DNA of 64,000 bases from Burkholderia anthina (GCF_001547525.1 NZ_CM003768.1:558001-622000), one strand, 5' to 3'; counted from the stretch's first letter, positions 1 through 12,015 are shown. Notes: generated by a model from the letters alone, not told the origin. Program-made: numbers and translations.

Positions 1-3000
1 CGACGCGCGGATCTGTGGTTGGCCATTTCCGAATCGTCTCGCTCGGAAGGGATCGAACATCTGAATTTCTCGCCCGAGTGGTCGGTCAACATGTCCGCCG
101 ATGTCGACGCATGGTTCCGTCCCGAGCAGATTTCTGCCGAGCGCGAAACTGCGTTGCGAAGCAAATACGGGCTGACGAAACCGTTCGTGCTCTATACGGG
201 GGGTATCGATCACCGCAAGAACGTCGAAGGCATGATCCGCGCGTTCGCATTGCTGCCGTCCGAGTTGAGGAAGTCGCACCAGTTGGCGATCGTTTGTTCG
301 ATTCAACCGGCTAGCCGTGATGCATTGACGCGCCTGGCCCGGCAAGTCGGCCTGGACGCGGCTGATGTCGTATGCACGGGCTTTGTGCCCGACGAGGATT
401 TGCTGTCGCTCTACAATCTGTGCCGCTTGTTCGTCTTTCCTTCGTGGCATGAAGGTTTCGGTTTGCCGGTGCTGGAGGCGATGCGTTGCGGCGCGCCCGT
501 CATCGGCGCGAATACGTCGAGCGTTCCCGAGGTGATTGGCTGGGAGGAAGCGCTGTTCGATCCCAAATCCGACGACGCGATTGCGCAGCACATGCAGCGT
601 GGCCTGACGGACGAGGGTTATCGTCAGGCACTGATCGAACACGGGATGCGTCAGGCGGGCAAGTTCTCGTGGGATCGCAGCGGGCGGTGTGCGCTCGATG
701 CAATCGAGCGGCGGCGTCGGGCTTGGCTCGCCGAAACGCGCGAGCCGGAAGTCCAGTCGAAACGGCCCAAACTGGCCTACGTGTCGCCGATGCCGCCGGC
801 CCGCACCGGGATCGCTGACTACAGCGCCGAATTGCTGCCGGAACTGGCGCGCTTTTACGATATCGACGTCATCGTCGATGCGCAGGCAGCGCGTGAAATA
901 CGGCTCGACCAGTTCGCGCCCGTCTCGGTCAAAACGCCGGCGTGGCTGCGCAAACATGCGGCTTCGTACGATCGGGTGCTCTATCATTTCGGCAACTCGT
1001 CATTCCACGAGTACATGTTTTCGCTGCTGGAAGCCGTGCCGGGAGTCGTTGTTCTGCACGATTTCTTTCTCTCGGGCGTGCTTGCGCACATGGCCATTCA
1101 CGGGAACCGTTCCGACGCTTGGTCCAAGGCACTGTATGACGCGCACGGGTACGTTGGCCTGCGGGCACGACATCTGAGCGCGGATATTGCGGACGCTGTG
1201 TGGGAGTACCCGTGCAGCTTGGGCGTGGTCCAGAAGAGCCTCGGCGTGATCGTCCATTCTCCCAATTCACTGCGGCTCGCCCGTCGCTGGTACGGCGGGG
1301 ACGTGGCAGACTGGACCGTCATTCCTCACATGCGCGATGCGCGTATCGCGTCGCATGGCGAGGATGCCCGCGACGCGCTGGGGATCGGCAAGGACGATTT
1401 CGTGGTGTGCGCGTTCGGCGGCCTCGGGCCGTCCAAGTTGAATCACCGGCTGCTTGATGCGTGGGGCCGGTCGACCCTCGCGCGCGATCGGGCCTGTCAT
1501 CTGATATTCGTCGGGGAAAATCAGCCGACCGAGTATGGCGAGAAACTCGCGCGCACCATTCGGCAAATGGGGGATCGGGTCCGCATCACCGGTTGGGCCG
1601 ATGCGCAGATGTTCCGGCGGTATCTGGCGGCAGTCGATGTCGGCGTGCAGTTGCGTACGCTGTCTCGCGGCGAGACGTCCGGGACGGTGCTGGACTGCAT
1701 GAATTACGGCAAGGCGACGATCGTCAATGCCAACGGAAGCATGGCAGACCTGGATCGCGAGGCGGTATGGATGTTGCCCGACGAGTTTTCCGACGAGCAA
1801 CTGGTCGAGGCGCTGGAAACGCTGCGCTCGGATCCGGCACGCCGGCAACGGATAGGCGCACGCGCGCGGGACATCATCGTCAACGCTCATGCGCCCGACG
1901 TTTGTGCACAACAGTATCGCGATGCCGTCGAGCGGTTCTATCTTCACGCGAACGCGAATCCGGTCGTATTGTCTCGCGCAATCGCGGTTCGCGCCGGTCA
2001 AGCCAGCGACGACCAGTTGCGCACGTGGGCGCTGAGCACGGCGAGGAGCTTTGTTCCGCGCAACAACAAGCGGCAGTTGTTGGTCGACATCTCCGAGCTC
2101 GTGCAGGTGGACGCCAGGAGCGGGATCCAGCGTGTGGTGCGCAATCTGCTGAAGGAATGGCTGGATTCTCCGCCCGACGGCTTCCGGGTGGAACCGGTGT
2201 ACGCCACGACCAAGGACTCCTATCGCTATGCGCGTGAGTTCACGATGAGGTTGATGGGGTTCGACGACGGCTGGCTGCAGGACGAGCCGATCGACTATGC
2301 GGCAGGAGACGTATTCGTCGGTCTGGATCTGCAACCGCGGGTCGTCCCAGCGCAGCGGGCGTTTTATCAAACCATGCGATTGCAGGGTGTGCAGGTCAAG
2401 TTTGTCGTCTACGATCTGCTCTGCGTGCTGCTCCCTCAGTACTTCGTTCCTGGCGCGGCCGATGGGTTTACGGGATGGCTCGATGTCGTGGCGGAGAACG
2501 ATGGCGCGTTGTGCATTTCGCAGGCTGTGGCGGCGGATTTGTCGTCATGGCTGGCAACGCACGCTCCGGACCGCGCACGCTCGTTCGAGATCGACTGGTT
2601 CCATCTCGGGGCGGATATCGAAAATTTCGCGACGTCTTCGGAAATCCCGCGGGACGGAAGCAAGATGCTTCAACACCTGCGTAATGCCCCGACGTTCCTG
2701 ATGGTGGGGACGCTGGAACCCCGCAAGGGGCATGCTCAGGTACTTGATGCGTTCGAGCAGCTGTGGCGCGACAATCAGAACGTCGTCAATCTGGTCGTCG
2801 TGGGGCGACAGGGCTGGATGGTGGAGGACCTGGTCGCCCGCCTGCGGGCGCACACGGAGCAGGGGCGCCACTTGTTCTGGCTGGAAAATGCCTCGGACGT
2901 CTATTTGGAGAAAATCTATGGGGCAAGTTCGTGTCTGATTGCGGCGTCCTATGGTGAAGGCTTTGGTTTGCCGCTGATCGAAGCCGCGCAACATGGATTG

Positions 3001-3225
3001 GCGATCATCGCGCGCGATCTGCCGGTGTTTCGCGAAGTGGCTGGCGAGCACGCATTCTATTTTTCCGCGCAAGACGGGCGCGAGCTGGCGACCGAGATCG
3101 AGGCATGGCTGGAGCTCCGAGCGCAGCAGCAGGAGCCTTCATCTCGCGGTATGCCGTTCCTGACCTGGGCGCAGAGTGCTCGCCAATTGGCAAAAATTCT
3201 CATGCGCGATGAAGCGTATTCTTAA
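1..3225 (+). CDS. multi-module glycosyltransferase, 5' end outside window
   Basis: The reading frame is already open at base 1, so the true start lies upstream and at least 1074 codons are present. Three GT-B type regions can be seen. The first has LYTGGIDHRKN and the family-4 donor motif FPSWHEGFGLPVLEAM (about residues 65-175 of the visible part). The second begins near YVSPMPPARTGIADYSAE (about 255) and has FGGLGPSKLNH and TSGTVLDCMNYGKATIV. The third begins near LLVDISELVQVDARSGIQR (about 690) and has MVGTLEPRKGH and SYGEGFGLPLIEAA. Such proteins transfer several sugars, often mannose or rhamnose, onto lipid-linked O-antigen in the cytoplasm. It sits 12 bases upstream of gmd-rmd, so a GDP-sugar donor such as GDP-D-rhamnose is a reasonable inference. 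The exact linkages cannot be read from sequence. Confidence 0.88.
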   Translation, partial: RRADLWLAISESSRSEGIEHLNFSPEWSVNMSADVDAWFRPEQISAERETALRSKYGLTKPFVLYTGGIDHRKNVEGMIRAFALLPSELRKSHQLAIVCSIQPASRDALTRLARQVGLDAADVVCTGFVPDEDLLSLYNLCRLFVFPSWHEGFGLPVLEAMRCGAPVIGANTSSVPEVIGWEEALFDPKSDDAIAQHMQRGLTDEGYRQALIEHGMRQAGKFSWDRSGRCALDAIERRRRAWLAETREPEVQSKRPKLAYVSPMPPARTGIADYSAELLPELARFYDIDVIVDAQAAREIRLDQFAPVSVKTPAWLRKHAASYDRVLYHFGNSSFHEYMFSLLEAVPGVVVLHDFFLSGVLAHMAIHGNRSDAWSKALYDAHGYVGLRARHLSADIADAVWEYPCSLGVVQKSLGVIVHSPNSLRLARRWYGGDVADWTVIPHMRDARIASHGEDARDALGIGKDDFVVCAFGGLGPSKLNHRLLDAWGRSTLARDRACHLIFVGENQPTEYGEKLARTIRQMGDRVRITGWADAQMFRRYLAAVDVGVQLRTLSRGETSGTVLDCMNYGKATIVNANGSMADLDREAVWMLPDEFSDEQLVEALETLRSDPARRQRIGARARDIIVNAHAPDVCAQQYRDAVERFYLHANANPVVLSRAIAVRAGQASDDQLRTWALSTARSFVPRNNKRQLLVDISELVQVDARSGIQRVVRNLLKEWLDSPPDGFRVEPVYATTKDSYRYAREFTMRLMGFDDGWLQDEPIDYAAGDVFVGLDLQPRVVPAQRAFYQTMRLQGVQVKFVVYDLLCVLLPQYFVPGAADGFTGWLDVVAENDGALCISQAVAADLSSWLATHAPDRARSFEIDWFHLGADIENFATSSEIPRDGSKMLQHLRNAPTFLMVGTLEPRKGHAQVLDAFEQLWRDNQNVVNLVVVGRQGWMVEDLVARLRAHTEQGRHLFWLENASDVYLEKIYGASSCLIAASYGEGFGLPLIEAAQHGLAIIARDLPVFREVAGEHAFYFSAQDGRELATEIEAWLELRAQQQEPSSRGMPFLTWAQSARQLAKILMRDEAYS

Positions 3226-5173
<1,948 letters not shown>

Positions 5174-5363
5174 GCGTCGGTTTCGGTATGGTCGCGTCGG
5201 TTTCGCGTGGTGCGTACGCCGTCTCGGCGGGTGCACGTCGGCAGTTTGTCGAACGGGCGGGGTGCGACGAGGTATCGATGTCGGTCGGCCGGATTGTACG
5301 ATTCCCCGCGTTCGGCGGCCGCGTTCGCGTCGCTTGCGAGTGGGCCCGGATGAGGAGCAGCAC

Positions 5364-6440
5364 GTGAAGTTGGGGGTGGATATCACCTGGATGGTGGGCA
5401 ACTACCGCGGCATGGGGCGATTCGCCCGGCAACTGGTGGAACCGGTCAGCGCGTCGGTGCTGGGTCTGGCGCCGAGCGGCGTGAGTGCCGACGAGTGGCC
5501 GTTCGTCAGTGACGGTCACGGTTTCTTCCCGTGGTGGGAGCAGGTCGAGTTGCCGCGCTTGTGCCGTGAGCAGAAGCTCGACTATCTGCTATGCCCGTAT
5601 AACACGGGGCCGCTGCGGTCCACGGGCAGCACGCGGGTGATCGCGGTCGTCCATGACCTGATCTACATGAAGCCGTGGCATGTGCTGCCGCCGGCGCGAT
5701 CGTTGTATCAGACCGTTGGGCGGGTTTACCGTCGTCAAGTGGTGCCTCGGCTCGTTCGCCGGGCCGACGCCGTGCTCACCATCTCACGCTTCACACAGCG
5801 AGAGTTGATGGAGCGGTTCGGGTTGCGCGAGGCGGACGTCCCTGTCATTCCGTGCACGATTTCGGACGACTGGTTCGCGCCGCCGGTCAGTTGGTCTGCC
5901 CGCCAGCCGTATCTGTTCACGGTGGCGGGAGAAGTGCCCAGCAAGAACGTTGACCGTTTGCTGCAGGCTTTCGCGATGGCGAGGCCCGCACTGGGCGATG
6001 ACGCACGGCTCAGGATCGCGGGGATCAAATCCGACCATCACGCGCACTTTCTCGGGCGAGCGAATGCGCTTGGGCTGGGGGGCGTCGTCGAACTGCTGGG
6101 CTACGTGTCGCGAGAGGATCTGCGGCAGCAGTACCGCCACGCCCGCGCGTTCGTCTTTGCGTCGTTGTTCGAAGGGTTCGGGATTCCATTGCTGGAAGCG
6201 ATGGCGTCCGGTACACCGGTCGCATGCAGCAACACGACGTCGATGCCCGAGATCGTCGGCGAGTGCGGCCTGCAGTTCGATCCTTATTCGGTCGAGGACA
6301 TGGCCGAACAGATCCGCCACGTATGGGGCGACAGTACGCGATTCGACGTGGCGGTCGGTGCCGGCATGGACCGCGCGCGCACCTATTCGGCGTCTGCCGT
6401 TCGTCCATCGATTCAGGATTTCTGGGCCCGCCTGTCATGA
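5364..6440 (+). CDS. glycosyltransferase family 4 (GT-B)
   Basis: This 358-residue GT-B protein starts VKLGVDITWMVGNYRGMGRF from a GTG preceded by GAGGAG. The frame is open further upstream inside rmd, but that part is low-complexity shadow translation, so the GTG is preferred. The C-terminal donor-binding half shows VAGEVPSKNVDRLLQAF, LGYVSREDLRQQYRHA and ASLFEGFGIPLLEAMASG followed by NTTSMPEIVG, all characteristic of GT4 enzymes. It probably adds a sugar during O-antigen repeat assembly at the cytoplasmic face of the inner membrane. It overlaps the next glycosyltransferase by four bases (ATGA), so the two are co-translated. Donor and acceptor are unknown. Confidence 0.88.
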   Translation: MKLGVDITWMVGNYRGMGRFARQLVEPVSASVLGLAPSGVSADEWPFVSDGHGFFPWWEQVELPRLCREQKLDYLLCPYNTGPLRSTGSTRVIAVVHDLIYMKPWHVLPPARSLYQTVGRVYRRQVVPRLVRRADAVLTISRFTQRELMERFGLREADVPVIPCTISDDWFAPPVSWSARQPYLFTVAGEVPSKNVDRLLQAFAMARPALGDDARLRIAGIKSDHHAHFLGRANALGLGGVVELLGYVSREDLRQQYRHARAFVFASLFEGFGIPLLEAMASGTPVACSNTTSMPEIVGECGLQFDPYSVEDMAEQIRHVWGDSTRFDVAVGAGMDRARTYSASAVRPSIQDFWARLS

Positions 6441-7627
6441 GCCAGAACAAGAAGAAACTGCTGGTGCTGACGCCGCGGTTTCCGTATCCGGTGATCGGCG
6501 GCGACAAGCTGCGGATCTACCATCTCTGTCGCGTGCTGTCCCGCCATTACTCGCTGACGCTGCTGAGCATGTGCGAGACCGACGAAGAAATGCATGCCGT
6601 GTTGCCGGACGACGGCGTGTTCGACCGCGTCGAACGGGTCTTCCTGCCTCGCCGGCTGTCGTACCTCAATACGCTGCTCGCGTTGCCGACCCGCACGCCG
6701 TTGCAGGTCGCGTACTACCGGAGCCGCGCATTTGCGGCGGCGGTGGCGAGATTGCTGCCGTCGCATGATGGCGTATTCGTGCATCTCGTGCGCTGTGCCG
6801 AATATGTACGCAAGTCGGACAAGCCGCGCATCCTCGAAATGACCGACGCGATCTCGCTCAACTACAGTCGTGTGAAGCAGTTGAAGAACGCACGAGGACT
6901 GAAGTCGCGCGTGTTCGGTATCGAGGCAAAGCGCCTGCTCGACTACGAGCGAACGATCGTCGACGACTTCGATCTCTCGGTGCTGGTTTCCAGAACCGAT
7001 CGCGACTACCTGTTTCCTGGCGCGTCGGGCAAGAACGTGATGGTGTGCTCGAACGGTGTTGACCTGTCGGGCCTGCCGTACACGCCGCGCAGCATGGCGA
7101 GCCGCGTCGTGATTTTCATCGGCGACATGCGCACGGTCCAGAACCAGGATATGTGTCACTTTTTCGCCGGGGCCGTGTTGCCGTTGCTGCGCAAGCGTGC
7201 CGACTATCGTTTCCGGATCGTGGGGTCGATCGTACCTGCACTCGCCGAACGATTTCGCGCGTACGACGGCGTCGAAGTGACCGGCCGGGTCGAGTCGGTT
7301 GCGCAAGCTGCGTCAGACGGCGCAATCGGCGTATGTCCGATGCGCATCGGTGCGGGAGTGCAGAATAAGATTCTCGAGTACATGGCGCTCGGGCTACCCG
7401 TCGTTACCACGTCGCTGGGCCATGAGGGCTTGGGTGCTGAAGGGGGGCGGGAACTGTTGATCGCCGATACGCCGGAGGAATTTGTCGATTGCATCGAACA
7501 ACTCGTCGCCGACGAGGCCGCGTCGGTAGAGATGGCGGCGCGAGCGCGCACCTTCGTCGAACGTGAGCATGGGTGGGAGCGAATGATTGCGCCGCTCGTC
7601 GAAAAGGTGAATGCGTTGCTGGCTTGA
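6437..7627 (+). CDS. glycosyltransferase, group 1 (sugar transferase)
   Basis: This 396-residue GT-B protein begins MSQNKKKLLVLTPRFPYPV, with the GGDKLRIYHLCRVLS acceptor-side loop near residue 25. It carries IFIGDMRTVQNQDMCHFF in mid-protein and GAGVQNKILEYMALGLPVV near residue 310. These are marks of the sugar transferases associated with exopolysaccharide systems (the EpsH1/PEP-CTERM-associated type). The ATG overlaps the stop of the preceding transferase by four bases. It is the last gene of this stretch before a 500-base intergenic gap, so it likely finishes an O-antigen transcription unit. Donor sugar is not predictable. Confidence 0.86.
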   Translation: MSQNKKKLLVLTPRFPYPVIGGDKLRIYHLCRVLSRHYSLTLLSMCETDEEMHAVLPDDGVFDRVERVFLPRRLSYLNTLLALPTRTPLQVAYYRSRAFAAAVARLLPSHDGVFVHLVRCAEYVRKSDKPRILEMTDAISLNYSRVKQLKNARGLKSRVFGIEAKRLLDYERTIVDDFDLSVLVSRTDRDYLFPGASGKNVMVCSNGVDLSGLPYTPRSMASRVVIFIGDMRTVQNQDMCHFFAGAVLPLLRKRADYRFRIVGSIVPALAERFRAYDGVEVTGRVESVAQAASDGAIGVCPMRIGAGVQNKILEYMALGLPVVTTSLGHEGLGAEGGRELLIADTPEEFVDCIEQLVADEAASVEMAARARTFVEREHGWERMIAPLVEKVNALLA

Positions 7628-8128
7628 TCGCTGTCGTGCCCGTCGCGGCCCGTATGCGTACGGCTCGGTTGCAAACAGCGGTTCGAGCGCCGTCGGCCCG
7701 GCCATTCGAGGCGCCCGGCTTGGAGGCCGCGAGCCGGCACGGTTACAATTTGGGACGCGTCCGATTGAACCCCCGGGCAGCGGCGGTCTTCTTTCATGAC
7801 GACCCCGGTCACATCAGCGGTGCAGCATTTATGTCCGATCCAGAGGCCGCGCATCGATTCGTATCGGCCCTGCCGCGGCCGGGTGCGCGGTGGTGCGAAT
7901 CGATGACGGTGTCCACGATCGATATCCTCCCCGTTTTCGAGAGCCATCCGTGTTCCTCTTTGGCCCCTTTCCCGTATGCGTGCGCCCGCTGGGCACTGGC
8001 GGTCCCACCTGCGATGTAGCGCGTGGCGTCGTGACGCGCGCGCTTGACGCTCCGATTTCGTGCGTGGTCATCGGCAGTGGCATCAGGCGGTTATGTAGCG
8101 ATGTCCGCCGGCTGAGTCGGAGGCGATC
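7628..8128 (+). promoter_or_regulatory. intergenic region with candidate promoter for the wbiG-wbiH-wbiI unit
   Basis: No convincing coding frame is present in these 501 bases: frames across it lack ribosome-binding sites and family motifs. A sigma-70-like pair is visible, TTGGAG at 7720-7725 and TACAAT at 7744-7749 with an 18-base spacer. If it is real, it leaves a leader of roughly 370 bases before wbiG. No JUMPstart/ops element was recognised. Confidence 0.35.
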
Positions 8129-9094
8129 ATGACGCATCTCGTTGTCACTGGCGCGAACGGCTTCGTCGGCCGCGCGGTTTGCCGTCTCGCGCTGGACGCC
8201 GGGCACGCTGTCACCGCACTCGTGCGGCGGCCGGGCGGATGCGTCGACGGCGTACGCGAGTGGGTGCATGGCGGCGCCGATTTCGATGGCCTCGCCGAAG
8301 AATGGCCGGCCGACCTGACCGCCGATTGCGTGATCCACCTCGCCGCACGCGTGCACGTCATGCGCGACGAGTCGCCCGATCCCGACGCGGCATTCGACGC
8401 GACCAACGTCACGGGCACGCTGCGTCTCGCCGAGGCCGCGCGCAAGCATGGCGTGCGTCGGATCGTGTACGCGAGCAGCATCAAGGCGGTGGGCGAAAGC
8501 GACGGCGGCGCACCGCTGTCTGAAAGCGTGCGCCCCAACCCACAGGACGCATACGGCCGCTCGAAGCTGCGTGCGGAACAGCAACTCGCGCGGTTCGGCG
8601 CATCGGCCGGGCTCGATGTCGTCGTCGTGCGGCCGCCGCTCGTCTACGGCCCGTCCGTCCGTGCCAATTTTCTGCGAATGATGGATGCGGTGGCGCGCGG
8701 GATGCCGCTGCCGCTCGGTTCCGTCTCCTCGCGCCGCAGCATCGTCTACGTCGACAATCTCGCCGATGCGATGCTGCAATGCGCGACGAACCCGCACGCG
8801 GCCGGTGAATGCTTCCACGTTGCCGATGACGACGCACCGTCCGTCACGGGCCTGCTGCGTCTGGTCGGCGACGCCCTTGGCAAGCCGGCGCGGCTTCTGC
8901 CGGTTCCGGCCGCGTTGCTACGTGCGCTCGGCAAGGTGACCGGCCGCAGCGCGGCGATCGATCGCCTGACCGGCAGCCTGCAACTCGATACGGGCCGGAT
9001 CAAGCGCGTGCTCGGTTGGCAACCGCCTTATACGACCCGGCAGGGCCTCGAAGCGACCGCCGCATGGTATCGTTCGCGCGATACACAACGATAG
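8129..9094 (+). CDS. wbiG: UDP-N-acetylhexosamine 4-epimerase-like SDR (WbiG type)
   Basis: This 321-residue extended SDR has VTGANGFVGRAV at residues 6-17, the catalytic Ser region YASSIKAVGES and YGRSK (YxxxK) near residue 145. The combination of IHLAARVHVM, RPPLVYGP and SRRSIVYVDNL is typical of the WbpV/WbpP-like 4-epimerases placed directly before a WecA/WbpL-type transferase. It likely interconverts UDP-GlcNAc/UDP-GalNAc-type or 6-deoxy derivatives to feed the next enzyme. The order with the following two genes equals wbiG-wbiH-wbiI at the end of Burkholderia O-antigen loci, which is the basis of the symbol. Substrate remains inferred. Confidence 0.8.
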   Translation: MTHLVVTGANGFVGRAVCRLALDAGHAVTALVRRPGGCVDGVREWVHGGADFDGLAEEWPADLTADCVIHLAARVHVMRDESPDPDAAFDATNVTGTLRLAEAARKHGVRRIVYASSIKAVGESDGGAPLSESVRPNPQDAYGRSKLRAEQQLARFGASAGLDVVVVRPPLVYGPSVRANFLRMMDAVARGMPLPLGSVSSRRSIVYVDNLADAMLQCATNPHAAGECFHVADDDAPSVTGLLRLVGDALGKPARLLPVPAALLRALGKVTGRSAAIDRLTGSLQLDTGRIKRVLGWQPPYTTRQGLEATAAWYRSRDTQR

Positions 9095-9099
9095 TCGAC

Positions 9100-10110
9100 A
9101 TGCCTTTCCCGATATTCACGTGGCCCGTTGCGGTGGCGCTGGCCGCCGCCATCGCATCGACGGCCATCTTGCGCGTGCTGCTCGCGACCGGCCTCGCGTG
9201 GCGTCTTGCCACCGACATCCCGAACGATCGTTCACTCCATACGCTGCCGACTCCGCGCGTCGGCGGGTGGGGCATCGTGCCGGTTTGCATCGTCGCGCTG
9301 CTGGCGCTGGCGCCGCACCTGTGGCTGATCGCGGTCGCCGCCGCCGCGCTTGCCGCGATGTCGCAGATCGACGATCGGCGCGGGCTACCGGCCCGCGTGC
9401 GGTTCTCGGTGCACCTGGCGTCCGTCGTCGCGCTGATCGCTGTCTACCCGGCCGATGCGCCGTGGTGGCTGCTCTTCGGCGTCGGCTTCGTGATGGTTTG
9501 GCTCACGAACCTGTACAACTTCATGGACGGCGCAGATGGCCTCGCGGGAGGTATGGCGCTGTTCGGCTTTGGCGCGTACGCGGTCGCGGCGTTGACGGGC
9601 GCGCATCCGTCCCCCGATCTCGCCTTGACCGGGGCGGCGGTGGCGGGCGCGGCGTTCGGCTTCCTGCTACTCAACTTCCATCCGGCGAGGCTGTTTCTCG
9701 GCGATGCAGGTTCAATTCCGCTCGGTTTCCTGGCCGGGGCGCTCGGCTATTGGGGCTGGCGTACGGACGTCTGGCCGATCTGGTTTCCGGCCCTGGTGTT
9801 CGCGCCCTTTATTGCGGACGCGTCTGTAACACTTTTGAGACGTCTGTTACGCGGCGAAAAGTTCTGGCAAGCGCACCGGGAGCACTATTATCAAAGGATG
9901 GTCCGATCAGGCGTAGGTCACGGACGGACCGCTCTTTATTGGTACCTCATCATGCTCGCAGGCATAATCGTCGCGGTGTGGGCAAAGGGCCGCCCGGAAT
10001 GGCAGCAATGGCTGTCATTCTTCGCGTGGTACGCCATCCTGGCATGCATAGGATGGTCGATCGACATGCGCTGGCGCCGGTTTCAGGCGGCCGCCGAAAA
10101 CAATTCGTGA
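9100..10110 (+). CDS. wbiH: lipid-carrier glycosyl-1-phosphate transferase (WecA/WbpL family)
   Basis: This 336-residue polytopic membrane protein of the MraY/WecA superfamily starts MPFPIFTWPVAVALAAA. The first membrane segment begins at once, and the upstream extension within wbiG is discarded. The acidic motifs of the family are present: QIDDRRGLPARVR, NFMDGADGLAGG and LFLGDAGSIPLGF. It should start O-antigen synthesis by moving a HexNAc-phosphate (QuiNAc or FucNAc in related Burkholderia and Pseudomonas systems) onto undecaprenyl phosphate. It lies five bases after wbiG and 12 before wbiI, which is consistent with one operon producing and using one priming sugar. Confidence 0.85.
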   Translation: MPFPIFTWPVAVALAAAIASTAILRVLLATGLAWRLATDIPNDRSLHTLPTPRVGGWGIVPVCIVALLALAPHLWLIAVAAAALAAMSQIDDRRGLPARVRFSVHLASVVALIAVYPADAPWWLLFGVGFVMVWLTNLYNFMDGADGLAGGMALFGFGAYAVAALTGAHPSPDLALTGAAVAGAAFGFLLLNFHPARLFLGDAGSIPLGFLAGALGYWGWRTDVWPIWFPALVFAPFIADASVTLLRRLLRGEKFWQAHREHYYQRMVRSGVGHGRTALYWYLIMLAGIIVAVWAKGRPEWQQWLSFFAWYAILACIGWSIDMRWRRFQAAAENNS

Positions 10111-10122
10111 GGTTTCCCGCCG

Positions 10123-12015
10123 ATGTTGCGATCCAAAGCATCGTGGCTGTCACTGAGTGCTTTCCTGTTCGACCTGACGGCCGTTGTCGCGTCGTGGTTG
10201 TTCGCTTATCTCATTCGTTTCAACGGCAGCGTTCCGTCTGATTTCCTGAGCGGCGCGCTGATGGCCCTCGTCTGGGTGCTGCCGGTCTACGCGCTGATGT
10301 TCCACCTGTTCGGCCTGTACCGCGGGCTGTGGGTATTTGCGAGCCTGCCCGACCTGATGCGCATTTCGAAGGCAGTCGTCGGCGGTGGCGTGATCGTGAT
10401 GATCGGCGCCGTGATGTTCCAGCCATCGCCGATCATCCCGCGTTCGGTGCTGCTCGTGTCGCCGCTGATGCTGTTTCTTGCGATGGGCGGGGCGCGCGCG
10501 CTGTATCGCGCGACGAAGGAGTTCTACCTGTACGGCGGCCTCGTCGGGCAGGGCAAGCCCGTGTTGGTGCTCGGCGCCGGCACGGCCGGCGCGAGCCTCG
10601 CGCGCGAGCTGTCGCGTTCGGGCGAATGGCGTCTGGTCGGCTTGCTCGACGACGACGTCACCAAGCAGGGGCGCGAGATCTACGGCTACAAGGTTCTCGG
10701 CTCGTTCAACGACCTGAAGCACTGGACAGACGCGCTGAAGGTCGAATACGCGATCATCGCGATTCCGTCGGCATCGGTCGAAACGCAGCGCAGGGTGGCG
10801 ACGCTGTGCGTGCGCGCCGGTGTGAAAGCGATGGTGCTGCCGTCGCTGACCGCATTGATGCCGGGGCAGGGGTTCCTGTCGCAGGTCCGCAATATCGACC
10901 TCGAGGATCTGCTCGGTCGTGACGCGGTGACAATCGATACGCCGCACGTCGAGGCGCTGCTGCGCGGCCGCGTCGTGATGGTGACGGGCGCGGGCGGCTC
11001 GATCGGATCGGAACTATGCCGGCAGATTCTTCGTTTTGCGCCGGCGCAACTCGTCGCGTTCGACCTGTCCGAATACGCGATGTACAGGCTTGCTGAAGAG
11101 TTGCGCGAGCGTTTCCCCGACCAGCCGGTGGTGCCGATCATCGGCGACGCGAAGGATTCGCTGTTGCTCGACCAGGTGATGTCGCGCCATGCGCCGCACA
11201 TCGTGTTCCATGCGGCAGCGTACAAGCATGTGCCGCTGATGGAGGAGCACAACGCGTGGCAGGCGCTGCGCAATAACGTGCTCGGTACGTATCGCGTCGG
11301 GCGCGCGGCGATTCGTCACGGGGTGCGTCATTTCGTGCTGATCTCGACCGACAAGGCAGTCAATCCGACCAATGTGATGGGCGCGAGCAAACGTCTTGCC
11401 GAGATGGCCTGTCAAGCGCTGCAGCAAACGAGCGGCGGCACGCAGTTCGAGACCGTACGCTTCGGCAACGTGCTCGGCAGCGCAGGCAGCGTGATTCCGA
11501 AGTTCCAGCAACAGATCGCGAAGGGGGGGCCGGTGACGGTCACGCATCCCGAGATCACGCGATTTTTCATGACGATCCCGGAAGCATCGCAACTCGTGCT
11601 GCAGGCATCGAGTATGGGACACGGCGGCGAAATCTTCATTCTCGACATGGGCGAGCCGGTCAAGATCGTCGATCTCGCACGTGATCTGATCCGCCTGTAC
11701 GGGTTTTCGGAAGGCCAGATCCGGATCGAATTCACGGGTCTGCGGCCGGGCGAGAAGCTTTACGAGGAGCTGCTCGCGGATGACGAAACGACGACGCGCA
11801 CGCCGCATCCGAAGCTGCGGATAGCGCGCGCACGGGAAGTGCCGGATCATCTGCTCGATGAATTGCTGCCGTGGCTGATGCAGAACCGCGTGCTGAGCGA
11901 CGACGAGGTGCGGCGCGATCTGCGGCGCTGGGTGCCGGAATATCAGACCGCCGCAAGTCCTGCCCTTCAAGCCGTATCGGCGTTGTTCCCGCCGAAGTCC
12001 GCGACGCGAGGATAG
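10123..12015 (+). CDS. wbiI: membrane nucleotide-sugar 4,6-dehydratase/epimerase (WbpM/CapD family)
   Basis: This 630-residue protein has about four N-terminal membrane helices (residues 10-120), a CoA-binding-like Rossmann region VLVLGAGTAGASLAREL (from about 147) and a C-terminal extended SDR starting MVTGAGGSIGSEL (about 286). The catalytic segment STDKAVNPTNVMGASKR (about 407-424) has Met where classical SDRs have Tyr, as in WbpM, PglF and FlaA1. Known members dehydrate UDP-GlcNAc to the 4-keto-6-deoxy sugar, the precursor of QuiNAc/FucNAc. It therefore fits as supplier of the wbiG and wbiH substrate. It is the last plus-strand gene of the cluster. Confidence 0.88.
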   Translation: MLRSKASWLSLSAFLFDLTAVVASWLFAYLIRFNGSVPSDFLSGALMALVWVLPVYALMFHLFGLYRGLWVFASLPDLMRISKAVVGGGVIVMIGAVMFQPSPIIPRSVLLVSPLMLFLAMGGARALYRATKEFYLYGGLVGQGKPVLVLGAGTAGASLARELSRSGEWRLVGLLDDDVTKQGREIYGYKVLGSFNDLKHWTDALKVEYAIIAIPSASVETQRRVATLCVRAGVKAMVLPSLTALMPGQGFLSQVRNIDLEDLLGRDAVTIDTPHVEALLRGRVVMVTGAGGSIGSELCRQILRFAPAQLVAFDLSEYAMYRLAEELRERFPDQPVVPIIGDAKDSLLLDQVMSRHAPHIVFHAAAYKHVPLMEEHNAWQALRNNVLGTYRVGRAAIRHGVRHFVLISTDKAVNPTNVMGASKRLAEMACQALQQTSGGTQFETVRFGNVLGSAGSVIPKFQQQIAKGGPVTVTHPEITRFFMTIPEASQLVLQASSMGHGGEIFILDMGEPVKIVDLARDLIRLYGFSEGQIRIEFTGLRPGEKLYEELLADDETTTRTPHPKLRIARAREVPDHLLDELLPWLMQNRVLSDDEVRRDLRRWVPEYQTAASPALQAVSALFPPKSATRG

